From Nocardioides acrostichi (lineage in GTDB: Bacteria; Actinomycetota; Actinomycetes; Propionibacteriales; Nocardioidaceae), in the NCBI RefSeq assembly GCF_015319165.1, contig NZ_JADIVZ010000015.1:1-64000 (forward strand): a stretch of 64,000 nucleotides of DNA, in the 5' to 3' direction. This document shows, piece by piece, positions 55,483-63,818 of the stretch. Position 1 is the stretch's first letter. Each line of letters starts with the position of its first letter. The notes under the pieces are model-generated. The model was not told the DNA's origin. It did no database searches and saw nothing but the letters and a program-made list of their open reading frames with translations. The position numbers and the translations under genes were made by a program.

Positions 55483-56381
55483 GCGATCGCCTGCCGGGAG
55501 GTGGCATCCAGGACGACGTCCTCGAGGCTGCGTCGTTGAGCGTGCAGCGAGCGCACCGGCACTCCGGCGCCCACCAGGGCGGCGTTGACCGAGGCGGCGT
55601 CCTGGTCCCGCACGAGCAGCCTCTCCCCGTCGACCGCCTCGACCCGCCCGACCAGCAGGCGCGCGGCGAGGTGGGGGTCGGGGGTGTCGACGACGAGGAG
55701 TCCCGTCGGGCCACAGACGGACGCCAGGTCGTCCTGGAGCACCAGCCGGCCAGCGTGCAGCACCCCGACGCGGGTACAGGTGCGCTCGATCTCGCTGAGT
55801 AGGTGGCTGGAGACCAGCACCGTGGTGCCGGCCGCGTTCAGGTCGAGCAGCAGCCGACGGATCTCCTGGATGCCGGCCGGGTCCAGGCCGTTGGTGGGCT
55901 CGTCGAGCACCAGGAGACGGGGCCGGCGCATGAGGGCCGCGGCCAGCCCCAGCCGTTGGCGCATGCCGAGGGAGTAGGTGCGCACGGGGCGGCGATCGAC
56001 CCCACCGAGACCGACCTGCTCGAGGGCGTCGTCGACCCGTCCAGCGCGGCCGGTCCGGCGCGACCCGGGACCGGCGGCGTCGAGCAGGGCGAGGTGGCGG
56101 CGGCCGGAGAGGTGCGGCGGTGCGGCGGGGCCCTCCACCAGCGCACCCACCTGGGGCAGCACACTGGCTCGTCGCGCCGGCATGGGTTCCCCCAGCACCT
56201 CGACGGTGCCGGAGGTCGGCAGGACCAGGCCGAGCAGCATCCGCACGGTGGTCGTCTTGCCGGATCCGTTGGCCCCCAGGAAGCCGAACACGTCACCCTC
56301 GCGCACGTCGAGCCCGACACCGTCGACAGCGGTGATGCGACCGAACCGCTTGGTCAGGCCCTCGGTGCGGATCACCTTCAT
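55479..56381 (-). CDS. ABC transporter ATPase subunit
   Basis: 300 residues with a full ATPase: Walker A FGFLGANGSGKTTTVRML (near 36-43), signature TYSLGMRQRLGLAAAL, Walker B LLVLDEPTNGLDPAG, and H-loop LVSSHLLSEIERTCTRV. A C-terminal extension of about 90 residues (R-L-L-V-G-R-V-E-A-V-D-G-E-R) is normal in this CcmA/DrrA-like group. It works with the permease at 54658. It overlaps the RseB-like gene by four bases. Confidence 0.92.
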   Translation of the reverse strand: MKVIRTEGLTKRFGRITAVDGVGLDVREGDVFGFLGANGSGKTTTVRMLLGLVLPTSGTVEVLGEPMPARRASVLPQVGALVEGPAAPPHLSGRRHLALLDAAGPGSRRTGRAGRVDDALEQVGLGGVDRRPVRTYSLGMRQRLGLAAALMRRPRLLVLDEPTNGLDPAGIQEIRRLLLDLNAAGTTVLVSSHLLSEIERTCTRVGVLHAGRLVLQDDLASVCGPTGLLVVDTPDPHLAARLLVGRVEAVDGERLLVRDQDAASVNAALVGAGVPVRSLHAQRRSLEDVVLDATSRQAIA

Positions 56382-57478
56382 TGCGGCACGCCCACGTACT
56401 GGTAGCCGGCGATGACGTCACGGGCGACGGCGTGCAGCGTCGGGGGCGTCACGGTGCCGGCCACCAGCAGCCCGCCCTCTCCCTCTGCGCCGGTGAGCAG
56501 GACGCCGAGCGGCCCCACGGTCACCCGGGTGCCGGTTGCGCCCTGCCGCGCGCCCGGGGTCACGCCGAGCTGGTCGCGCAGCGCATCGGCCTCGCGGTCG
56601 CGCAGCGGGATGGCGACCACCTGCTCGGGACCGGTGCCGTAGACGCCCACGGCGCCGTTGGACCCGTCGGCCTCCAGCCCGCCGGCGCGCTGCGGGGCGA
56701 TCAGTGGCGCGTACTGGTTCGCTGCGTCAGCGATGTCGAGCACGTCGTCGCGCTCGACGCCGGCCCCCGGCGGGGTCGTGAACGACACCCGGGCCTCAGA
56801 CGGCGTCGCCAGGTCCACGTCGACCGCCTCGCTCGTCAGGAAGCGACCGGATGCGTCGTACACCTCGACCCGCAGCGGCAACCCCGTGTCGGCGTCGGCC
56901 CAGACGTCCACGTGGTCGATGGTGGTGCGCGGTGAGGCCGGCACGAGCCGCAGCCCGGGGGCGGTGCGGTCTGCCACCCGCCTGGCGGGCAGCCGGGTCA
57001 CGTCGTCCGGGCCGGCGCCGCGCAGCATCCGGGCGGCGAGCTCGGTGGGCAGCAGGTCCGCGGCGCGCGGCAGCCGCACCGAGGGTTCCTCCCCGAATCG
57101 CGCCTGGAGCCGCTCGTAATCCCAACGCACCGTGCGGTCACCGGTGCGCACCAGGTCCTGCTCGCCGGAGGTCGAGAGCTGGTCGACCCGCCAGTGATCC
57201 GCGTCCCGCCACCAGACCCGCATCCGTGTGCTGCCGCCGAACAGGGCGGCGACGTCGCTGAACTGGTCGGCGTCGGGAAGCGCGAGCGTGCCCGTGGTCT
57301 CCACCAGTCCCGACCAGGGCCGGTCCTCGGCGGCCTGGACGCGCCCGAGGAGGGTGCCGGCGTCAATGTCGACCGGACGGGTGGGCACGGCGCGGGCGAG
57401 CGGTGGACCCGCGGTCAGGGCCAGGGCGACCAGGGCCACGAGCAGCCAGCGGCGCCCCGTGCCCCGTCCTCGCGTCAT
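56378..57478 (-). CDS. Exported RseB/LolA-like protein in the ABC operon
   Basis: 366 residues from ATG 57478 with a signal peptide (RRWLLVALVALALTAGPPLARA). The mature part (L-G-R-V-Q-A-A-E-D-R-P-W-S-G-L-V-E-T, VWWRDADHWRVDQLSTSGEQ, VDVWADADTGLPLRVEVYD) looks like the RseB/MucB/LolA fold, which binds lipid or lipoprotein parts. Later A-x-x-R-D-V-I-A-G-Y ends it. It is called transcriptional regulator in some genomes because of MucB similarity. It may deliver or sense the substrate of the ABC transporter. It overlaps neighbours by four bases on both sides. Confidence 0.72.
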   Translation of the reverse strand: MTRGRGTGRRWLLVALVALALTAGPPLARAVPTRPVDIDAGTLLGRVQAAEDRPWSGLVETTGTLALPDADQFSDVAALFGGSTRMRVWWRDADHWRVDQLSTSGEQDLVRTGDRTVRWDYERLQARFGEEPSVRLPRAADLLPTELAARMLRGAGPDDVTRLPARRVADRTAPGLRLVPASPRTTIDHVDVWADADTGLPLRVEVYDASGRFLTSEAVDVDLATPSEARVSFTTPPGAGVERDDVLDIADAANQYAPLIAPQRAGGLEADGSNGAVGVYGTGPEQVVAIPLRDREADALRDQLGVTPGARQGATGTRVTVGPLGVLLTGAEGEGGLLVAGTVTPPTLHAVARDVIAGYQYVGVPQ

Positions 57479-58077
57479 GTGCTCCGACGGTACGTGCCCC
57501 AGCCCAGCAGCAGGCCTGCGAGCAGTGCGCCACCGGTGCCCAGCGTCAGATCCCCGAGGGTGTCGCGGTAGGCGCCGCCGGCCTCCTTGCCGTGCTGGAT
57601 GAAGAGCAGGTACTCCCCCAGCTCCCAGAGCAGTGCGAGGAGGCAGCCGCTCCCGGTCACCAGCGGCACCAGCACCCAGCGCGGTCGCACTCGGTCGGCG
57701 ACGAGCAGGCCCAGGCCGAGCAGGAGGAGGAACCAGTGCACGGCGTGGCTCGCGTCGTCCCACCAGGAGACGCGGCGGAACAGGTCGAGCCAGTTGCCGG
57801 CCACGTCGGAGGCGAAGGGCAGCATCACCAGACCGAAGGCCGTCCAAGGGGCGCGCGCACGGGCTCCCGCCCGGCGGGTGGCGAGCCACCAGACGATCAC
57901 CGGGAGCAGCATCAGCGTCGGGTAGGCCCCTAGCCGTATGGCCCAGCCCTTGTCGACGAACTGACCGCGCGTTGCCTCGGTCGGCACCAGCACCGCAGCC
58001 AGCAGGCCGGCGAACGTGGCGACGAACACCACCGCCGGGAAGGTCGCGGTCGCACGTCCGGAGGAAGACTGCTGCAC
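57475..58077 (-). CDS. Polytopic membrane protein (YjdF/DUF2238-like)
   Basis: 200 residues from GTG 58077. Five or six helices: FPAVVFVATFAGLLAAVLV, Y-P-T-L-M-L-L-P-V-I-V-W-W, F-G-L-V-M-L-P-F-A, and WWDDASHAVHWFLLLLGLGL, then LLWELGEYLLF and R-D-T-L-G-D-L-T-L-G-T-G-G-A. The D-D-x-x-H and W-E-x-x-E plus D-T-x-x-D patterns resemble YjdF/DUF2238. Function is unknown. It is the first gene of the four-gene leftward ABC operon. The upstream frame to 58152 is not used. Confidence 0.68.
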   Translation of the reverse strand: MQQSSSGRATATFPAVVFVATFAGLLAAVLVPTEATRGQFVDKGWAIRLGAYPTLMLLPVIVWWLATRRAGARARAPWTAFGLVMLPFASDVAGNWLDLFRRVSWWDDASHAVHWFLLLLGLGLLVADRVRPRWVLVPLVTGSGCLLALLWELGEYLLFIQHGKEAGGAYRDTLGDLTLGTGGALLAGLLLGWGTYRRST

Positions 58078-58145
58078 CCGCTCAGTGTGCCCGCGCGGGC
58101 GAACGCCTGGGGAATGTCGTCGGGTTGGCGGACCTTGCACCGAGC

Positions 58146-58826
58146 ATGACAACGATCGGACTCATCGGCAGTGGCAACATCGGCAGCACGGTCGCGCGGC
58201 TCGCGGTCGACGCGGGGTACGACGTGGTCGTCTCGAACTCGCGTGGACCCGAGACGCTGGCAGACCTCGCGACGGACCTCGGCCCCCGGGCCCGAGCGGC
58301 GAGCGCAGCAGACGCCGCCGTGGCAGGCGACCTCGTGGTGGTCACGATCCCGCTCGGAAAGATCGACGGACTGCCCGCCGACCAACTGGCCGGTAAGACC
58401 GTGATCGACACGTGCAACTACTACCCCGAGCGCGACGGCGCGATCGCCGCCCTCGACGACAAGCAGGCCACCACCAGCGAGCTGGTCGCCCAGCAGCTGC
58501 CCGGCGCCTCGGTGGTCAAGGGCTTCAACAACATCTTCTTCAAGCACCTCGGCTCGCTCCAGCGCCCCTCGGGTGCTGAGGACCGTGCCACGCTGATGAT
58601 CGCCGGTGACGACGCCGACGCGAAGGCTCGCGTCGCCGCGTTCTTCGACGCGATCGGCTACGACACCTTCGACACCGGCAGTCTTGCCGACAGTTGGCGC
58701 TTCCAGCGCGACCAGCCTGCCTACGCCGGTGCCTACGCCGTCGACGGCAACTTCGAGCACCCCCGGGCCGCCACGCGCTCCGACCTCGAGCCGCTGCTCG
58801 CGCAGGCGGACAGCAGTATCCGCTAA
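58146..58826 (+). CDS. NADPH-dependent F420 reductase-like / NAD(P)-binding oxidoreductase
   Basis: 226 residues. The N-terminal Rossmann motif is TTIGLIGSGNIGSTVARLAV, then V-V-S-N-S-R-G-P-E-T-L in the NADP 2'-phosphate-binding position, and a V-V-T-I-P-L-G-K strand. The middle has DTCNYYPERDG and VKGFNNIFFKHLGSL. These are features of the F420H2:NADP+ oxidoreductase-like family (PF03807), used widely on unknown substrates. ATG 58146 starts the motif; the frame upstream is antisense to the operon at 57475. The gene is closed by a strong hairpin at 58834. Confidence 0.85.
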   Translation: MTTIGLIGSGNIGSTVARLAVDAGYDVVVSNSRGPETLADLATDLGPRARAASAADAAVAGDLVVVTIPLGKIDGLPADQLAGKTVIDTCNYYPERDGAIAALDDKQATTSELVAQQLPGASVVKGFNNIFFKHLGSLQRPSGAEDRATLMIAGDDADAKARVAAFFDAIGYDTFDTGSLADSWRFQRDQPAYAGAYAVDGNFEHPRAATRSDLEPLLAQADSSIR

Positions 58827-58833
58827 AGAGCGA

Positions 58834-58869
58834 CAGAGGCGGGCTCCACCTCGGTGGAGCCCGCCTCTG
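58834..58869. terminator. Strong hairpin terminator, 17 bp stem
   Basis: A perfect 17-base inverted repeat begins CAGAGGCGGGCTCCACC, has a TC centre, and ends with its complement. It lies 8 bases past the stop of the reductase gene and 18 bases before the end of tRNA-Pro on the other strand, so it can stop both transcripts. On the minus strand a TTT run follows within ten bases. Confidence 0.85.
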
Positions 58870-58886
58870 ACCTGCAAGAACTCGGT

Positions 58887-58959
<73 letters not shown>

Positions 58960-59030
58960 AACACCCCGCAGCGTGCGCGACGAGGCGGCTGTGACGATAG
59001 CGCACCGCGGTCCGCCGTTCGCAATCCGGG

Positions 59031-60458
59031 TCAGGTGAGGTGTTCGGTGCCGTCGGGGTCGACGAGGAAGTAGCGGCCGTGGGGACTGGTCCATAGATAG
59101 AACCCGGAGCGGATGCGCCGGTAGCGCCACCGCTTCTGGTTCTGACTGGGGTGGGTCTTGGCTCGGTGGTGGGTGCGGCACAACGGCGCCAACGTGTCGG
59201 TGCTGGTCTGGCCGGGCGGCCCGCCGTCGGACATGGGTACGTATTCGTCGATGTGGTCGAGGTCGACCCGCATCGCTGACCGTTGGCAGAAGGGGAACGC
59301 GCAGGTCTGACGCTGCTCCTTGACCCGGAACGCGATCCGGTCGGGTACCTCGTAGGCATCGACGGCGACGGTCTCGGCCAGGTCGACGACCGGCCTCACG
59401 ACCACCTGGGTGTCGGGGTTGCCGGCCCACGTGGCGACCTGCTCCGCGGTAACGGTCGCGCGGTGCGCGCCGGTGTCGGTGGAGACCCGGGCCAGGTGGA
59501 GACTGAGGGCATTGGTAGCCGGGTCGATCTGCTCCACGCCGCCGGAGTCGGTGGCGGCGTGGATCGCTGCGGCCGAGAGGCGTACGTGCAGCACGAGCTG
59601 CCGGGCGGGCACCGTGGTGGGCTTCGCCGTCGCCGCTGTGCCGGTCAGGTCGAGCATGGTCTGGTTCCTCGCGAGCTGACCCAACGCAGCAGCACGTCGC
59701 TCACCGAGCTCCAGGGGTGAGCCGAGGACGGCTTGTTCGGCGGCGAGGTGGCGGAGGGCGTAGTCGAGATCCTCGGCATCAGCCCGGTCCATGAGGCCAT
59801 CGAGCCGGACCAGGCCGTCGAAGGCACACACCGCGCCCTGACCGGGTTGGTCGAGCTCGATCGTCACGTGCTTGACGGCGTGGGCGTCGGCGAGGTCGGC
59901 CTCAGCGGTCTCGGGCTCGTACCGGGCGATCGCGTCCGCGACGAGCCCGTCGAGGGCTCGGAGCCCGGTCTTGTGCGCGACCGGGGTGATCATCCGGTCC
60001 ACGAACCCAGCAGCCTCGGGTCCGAGGCGCATGGTCTCCTCCGCAATCCTGCGGACCCGCCACGGAGCTACCCGCCCCGAGGTCATCGCCGACCAGAGCA
60101 GGGGGAGGCGGAAGCGGGTCTCCATCACCGCCCCCACGAACGCCCGACCCGAAGGATCGGAGCGACCGAGCGCGGTGGCGAGCTCGATGATCGCGAACTC
60201 CGCCACCAACGGCGTCCCCGGCCCACCGGCACCGACGAGCCGGTCACCACCCTCGACCTCATAGGCCGCCAGGAGCTCGTCGGTGACGATGCCCAGCGGG
60301 CCGCCGGCGACACAGTCCGGCACGTGACCCTCGGCGTGCGCGGCACACCACTCCGCGGCCGCGTCCCACAGACGGGCCTCGGCGGCCTGCGCTTCGCGTT
60401 GCGCCGACACCGCAGCGCTCAACAGCCCTGAGGGCTGGGGTGCGGAAGCCGTGGTCAT
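59031..60458 (-). CDS. DUF222 / 13E12-family HNH endonuclease
   Basis: 475 residues. The DUF222 helical domain is about 30-330 (W-C-A-A-H-A-E-G, VAEFAIIELATALGRSDPSG, RLPLLWSAMTSGRVAPWRVR). The C-terminal HNH nuclease has CAFPFCQRSAMRVDLDHIDE and TLAPLCRTHHRAKTHPSQNQ (Asp-His, Cys-x-x-His-His). The family is numerous in actinobacteria and includes the 13E12 repeat proteins of M. tuberculosis; the cellular role is unknown. ATG 60458 is six bases after a TAGAAT -10 and 13 from a LexA box, suggesting SOS induction and no leader. It is a relative of the truncated gene at 1-452. Confidence 0.92.
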   Translation of the reverse strand: MTTASAPQPSGLLSAAVSAQREAQAAEARLWDAAAEWCAAHAEGHVPDCVAGGPLGIVTDELLAAYEVEGGDRLVGAGGPGTPLVAEFAIIELATALGRSDPSGRAFVGAVMETRFRLPLLWSAMTSGRVAPWRVRRIAEETMRLGPEAAGFVDRMITPVAHKTGLRALDGLVADAIARYEPETAEADLADAHAVKHVTIELDQPGQGAVCAFDGLVRLDGLMDRADAEDLDYALRHLAAEQAVLGSPLELGERRAAALGQLARNQTMLDLTGTAATAKPTTVPARQLVLHVRLSAAAIHAATDSGGVEQIDPATNALSLHLARVSTDTGAHRATVTAEQVATWAGNPDTQVVVRPVVDLAETVAVDAYEVPDRIAFRVKEQRQTCAFPFCQRSAMRVDLDHIDEYVPMSDGGPPGQTSTDTLAPLCRTHHRAKTHPSQNQKRWRYRRIRSGFYLWTSPHGRYFLVDPDGTEHLT

Positions 60459-60460
60459 GA

Positions 60461-60487
60461 CCCGATTCTAGTCGAACACCTGTTCTA
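60461..60487 (-). promoter_or_regulatory. SOS (LexA) box and -10 of the DUF222-HNH gene
   Basis: TCGAACACCTGTTCTA (60472-60487) has a perfect GAAC-N4-GTTC core. On the minus strand TAGAAT (60470-60465) is the -10, and TTGATA lies upstream with a 15-base spacer (TTTGAT with 16). The ATG follows the -10 by six bases. The layout is the same as at 459-481. Confidence 0.8.
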
Positions 60488-60537
60488 TCAAAAGGTCCGA
60501 CAGCGAACTGTGGAGAAGATGTTGCCTTGACCGTTAC

Positions 60538-60611
60538 GGGGTTTCGACGCGCTCGTCGCTGGCGCTCCTCCCGGCTCAACCACCGGCTGGCGCTCGTGCT
60601 CGACCACCGAG
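60538..60611. repeat. Probable dispersed actinobacterial mini-repeat
   Basis: GGGTTTCGACGCGCTCG..., a GCTCCTCCCGGCTCAACCACCG stretch in pieces, then CGCTCGTGCTCGACCACCGA. Similar GTTTCGA...CTCAACCACC elements are scattered between genes in Nocardioides-like genomes (from memory). Only one copy is in the window, so repetition is not shown here. It fills the gap between the HNH gene promoter and the der stop. Confidence 0.4.
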
Positions 60612-60613
60612 CT

Positions 60614-61975
60614 CTAGCTGCGCTTGCGCTTCTCCCGAGGCCGCTGCTGGAGCACGATCGGCGTGCCGACGAAGCCGAACTCCTCGCGCAGCCGTCGCTC
60701 GACGAACCGCTCGTAGCCGGCGTCGAGCTTGCCGGAGGTGAAGAGGATGAAGGTCGGCGGCGCCGTGGACGCCTGGGTGCCGAAGAGGATCTTCGGCTGC
60801 TTGCCGCCGCGCACCGGGTGGGGGTGCTCGGCCACCATGCGACCGAGGAACGTGTTCAGGGCCCCGGTGCCAACGCGGGTCTCCCAGCCCTCGAGCGCCT
60901 TGTCGAGGGCGGGTACGAGCCGATCGACGTGCCAGCCGGTGCGGGCGGTGACGTTGATGCGAGGCGCCCAGCTCACCTGCACCAGGTCGCGCTCGACCTC
61001 ACGCTCGAGGTAGTAGCGGCGCTCCTCGTCGACCAGATCCCACTTGTTGAACGCGATCACCAGGGCTCGACCGGCCTCGCGCACGGTCTGGAGGATGCGT
61101 ACGTCCTGCTCGGAGATGCTCTCGCCGCCGTTGATCACCAACACCGCGACCTCCGCACGGTCGATGGCGGTGCTGGTGCGCAGCGAGGCGTAGTACTCGT
61201 GCCCGGAGGCCTCCTTGACCCGCTTGCGCAGTCCGGCGGTGTCGATGAACCGCCACGTGCGACCACCCAGCTCGATCAGCTCGTCGACGGGGTCGACCGT
61301 GGTGCCGGCGACATTGTCGACGACGACCCGCTCGGACCCGGCCAGCTTGTTGAGCAGGGAGGACTTGCCGACGTTCGGCTTGCCCACGATCGCGATGCGT
61401 CGTGGCCCGCCCACCTCGGCCTCACGCTCCGGCGGCGGCTCGGGCAGTGCGGCGAGGACGGCGTCGAGCATGTCGCCCGACCCGCGGCCGTGCATCGCCG
61501 AGACCGGCCACGGCTCCCCCAACCCCAGGTTCCACAGCGCGTACGACTCTGCCTCGGTGCGGGCGTCGTCGACCTTGTTCGCGGCCAGGACCACCGGCTT
61601 GCCGGAGGCCCGGAGAACCTTGACGACGGCCTCGTCGGAGTCGGTGATGCCGACCGTGGCGTCGACGACGAACAACACGGCGTCGGCCAGCGACACCGCG
61701 ATCTCGGCCTGGGCCGCGATCCGCTCCGCGAGCCCACGGGCGTCAGGATCCCAACCGCCCGTGTCGACCACTGTGAAGGCGCGGCCGTTCCAGGACGCGT
61801 CGTAGGAGACCCGGTCGCGGGTGACGCCGGGGACGTCCTCGACGACGGCCTCGCGGCGTCCGATGATGCGGTTCACCAGGGTGGACTTGCCGACGTTCGG
61901 TCGGCCCACGACTGCCAGCACCGGCAGCGGCCCGTCGTCCCCGGTGTCGCTGGGGCGGGCAGGGGTGTCGGTCAT
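60614..61975 (-). CDS. der: Ribosome-associated GTPase Der (EngA)
   Basis: 453 residues with two GTPase domains: AVVGRPNVGKSTLVNRIIGR, DTGGWD and NKVD in the first; AIVGKPNVGKSSLLNKL, DTAGLR and NKWDL in the second. A C-terminal KH-like domain ends PIVLQQRPREKRKRS, with a basic tail. Der is essential for 50S subunit assembly. ATG 61975 overlaps the plsC stop by four bases. The frame upstream to 62146 is antisense or shifted and not used. It is the last gene of the rluB-aroH-cmk-plsC-der operon. Confidence 0.95.
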   Translation of the reverse strand: MTDTPARPSDTGDDGPLPVLAVVGRPNVGKSTLVNRIIGRREAVVEDVPGVTRDRVSYDASWNGRAFTVVDTGGWDPDARGLAERIAAQAEIAVSLADAVLFVVDATVGITDSDEAVVKVLRASGKPVVLAANKVDDARTEAESYALWNLGLGEPWPVSAMHGRGSGDMLDAVLAALPEPPPEREAEVGGPRRIAIVGKPNVGKSSLLNKLAGSERVVVDNVAGTTVDPVDELIELGGRTWRFIDTAGLRKRVKEASGHEYYASLRTSTAIDRAEVAVLVINGGESISEQDVRILQTVREAGRALVIAFNKWDLVDEERRYYLEREVERDLVQVSWAPRINVTARTGWHVDRLVPALDKALEGWETRVGTGALNTFLGRMVAEHPHPVRGGKQPKILFGTQASTAPPTFILFTSGKLDAGYERFVERRLREEFGFVGTPIVLQQRPREKRKRS

Positions 61976-62736
61976 GGTGCTCCTACGTCGGTGATGCCGG
62001 TGGCGGGGTCGGGGTCCAGGTCGCCCACGGGCAGTGGGCCCGGCAGCTCCCGACCAGTGAGGGAACGCGCGGCGTCGAGCTGGGCGCGCATGTGCTGCCA
62101 CAGCAACACCGACGTGGCCCGCACGTGTTCCTTGGTCCGGGGCCACGGTACGCGCTCCACCCGGTAGGGCTCGCCGAAGACCACGTCGACGATACGACCG
62201 CGGGGCGGGATCGAATCGCTCGCGCCCCCAGGGTCACGGGTGCCGAAGAAGGTCACCGGCACCACCGACGCGCCGGCGACCAGCGCCAGGTAGGCGGCTC
62301 CTCGGTGGAAGCGCCGCATGTCCCCCGAGCCTCGTCGCCCCTCCGGGAAGATGCCGACGGTACCGCCTTCGCGCAGCACCCGCACGCACGCACGCACGGC
62401 CGAGGGGTCGGGGCCGAGCCGGTAGAGCGGGATCTGCCCGGAGTGCAGCAGGAAGGTGCCCAGGGCACCGTCGAACATCTCGAGCTTCGTCAGCGCGTGC
62501 ACCGGCCGCGGCGCGAAGATGGCCAACAACGGACCGTCGGAGATGCCGACGTGATTGGCCGCGAACACGACCGGGCCACGGCGAGGCACCCGCTCGGTGC
62601 CGTGCAGGCGTACCCGCAGTCGCCGACGGATGATCCAGCGCGCCAGCGGTCGGAGCGGATGCAGCAGGTAGCGGTGCGGGTGCGGTGTCCGATCGGTCCG
62701 GGGCAGCTCGTGGTGCGCGGCCTCGCGTGTGTTCAC
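61972..62736 (-). CDS. plsC: 1-acyl-sn-glycerol-3-phosphate acyltransferase (PlsC-like)
   Basis: 254 residues from GTG 62736. Acyltransferase motifs: FAANHVGISDGPLL (His-x4-Asp), Q-I-P-L-Y-R, VGIFPEGRRGSGDM (acyl-acceptor binding F-P-E-G), and VPVTFFGTRDPGG. It acylates lysophosphatidate to phosphatidate at the membrane, or a close relative of that reaction. It overlaps cmk by four bases upstream and der by four downstream. In many actinobacteria the same enzyme is inserted between cmk and der. Confidence 0.87.
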   Translation of the reverse strand: MNTREAAHHELPRTDRTPHPHRYLLHPLRPLARWIIRRRLRVRLHGTERVPRRGPVVFAANHVGISDGPLLAIFAPRPVHALTKLEMFDGALGTFLLHSGQIPLYRLGPDPSAVRACVRVLREGGTVGIFPEGRRGSGDMRRFHRGAAYLALVAGASVVPVTFFGTRDPGGASDSIPPRGRIVDVVFGEPYRVERVPWPRTKEHVRATSVLLWQHMRAQLDAARSLTGRELPGPLPVGDLDPDPATGITDVGAP

Positions 62737-63407
62737 GCCCCCGCCTCGACCGCCCGGACCAGCGAGACCACCTGGTCGATCACCTGCTCGAGTGAGAGGT
62801 GCGTGGTGTCGAGGTGGGCGGCGCCGTCGGCCATCGTGAGTGGGGACGCCGCGCGCCCGGAGTCGATCTCGTCGCGACGACGCAGACTCGCCTCGGTGCT
62901 GGCGAGATCGGAGCCGCCCTCCTCGGCCGCGCGACGCGCCGCACGCGCCGCGGGGTCGGCGGTGAGGTAGAGCTTCACCGGCGCCTCCGGCGCGACCGTC
63001 GAACCGATGTCGCGACCCTCGACCACGATGCCGGACCCGGCGCGGGCCTCGTCGATGTGCGCCCGCTGAAGAGCGACGAGCTGCTCGCGCACCTCGGGAA
63101 CGGCCGCCACCGGCGATACCGCGTCGTTGACCTCCGGCGACCGGATCGGCCCCGACACGTCGACGCCGTCGACGTGGATGGTGGGCGCCGCCGGGTCGGT
63201 TCCGGTCTCGATCGTCGGCTCGGAGCAGCGCGCGGCCACCGCCGCGGGATCGTGCACGTCGACGCCGTGCTCGAGCATCCACCACGTCATCGCGCGATAC
63301 ATCGCCCCGGTGTCGAGGTAGCGCAGCCCCAGCGCGGAGGCGACGCCACGGCAGGTGCTCGACTTGCCCGAGCCCGACGTGCCGTCGACGGCCACCACGA
63401 TCCCCAT
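62733..63407 (-). CDS. cmk: Cytidylate kinase
   Basis: 224 residues. P-loop VAVDGTSGSGKSSTCRGVA, LRYLDTGAMYRAMTW, then G-R-D-I-G-S-T-V-A-P and K-L-Y-L-T-A-D-P-A-A-R-A-A-R-R lid region, all standard for CMP/dCMP kinase. It phosphorylates CMP and dCMP with ATP. ATG 63407 is used; a GTG directly before (63410) is equally possible. The stop overlaps plsC by four bases. Confidence 0.95.
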   Translation of the reverse strand: MGIVVAVDGTSGSGKSSTCRGVASALGLRYLDTGAMYRAMTWWMLEHGVDVHDPAAVAARCSEPTIETGTDPAAPTIHVDGVDVSGPIRSPEVNDAVSPVAAVPEVREQLVALQRAHIDEARAGSGIVVEGRDIGSTVAPEAPVKLYLTADPAARAARRAAEEGGSDLASTEASLRRRDEIDSGRAASPLTMADGAAHLDTTHLSLEQVIDQVVSLVRAVEAGA

Positions 63408-63421
63408 CACGGGGCGTCAGC

Positions 63422-63805
63422 CTACTGGTCGGGCACCGACCGCACGCGCGAGAGGTCCGAGCGCAAGGCGGCAGCGCCGTGCAGGTACACGTGCGTGATG
63501 TCGGCGCGCGGGAGGTCGGTCTCGACGTGCGCCATCATCCGCACCACTCGGGGCATCGACCTCTCGATCTCGAGCTCGCGCGCACACAGGAGCGGGATCT
63601 CACCGAAGCCGAGCCGACGCGCCGCGTAGGCGGGGAACTCCGAGACCAGGTCGGAGGTCGCGGTGAAGATCACGGAGATGAAGTCGTCGACCTCCAGGCC
63701 GTTGGCCTCCATGAGGTCCAGCACCATCTCGGCGACCCGCTCGAGCATGTGGTCACGGACGTCGGCCTCGAGCTGCGTGGCCCCTCGGATCGCTCGCACT
63801 GCCAT
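63422..63805 (-). CDS. aroH: Chorismate mutase, AroH type
   Basis: 127 residues. The AroH trimer fold shows VRAIRGATQLEADVRDHMLE near the N-terminus (Arg7 region), DDFISVIFTATSDLVSEFPA, ARRLGFGEIPLLCARELEI, and the late R-x-x-A/H-V-Y-L-H-G-A-A-A-L-R. It converts chorismate to prephenate in Phe/Tyr synthesis. It lies between rluB and cmk with gaps of about 13 bases, so it is part of the operon. Confidence 0.93.
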   Translation of the reverse strand: MAVRAIRGATQLEADVRDHMLERVAEMVLDLMEANGLEVDDFISVIFTATSDLVSEFPAYAARRLGFGEIPLLCARELEIERSMPRVVRMMAHVETDLPRADITHVYLHGAAALRSDLSRVRSVPDQ

Positions 63806-63818
63806 GGGAGGAGGCTAC

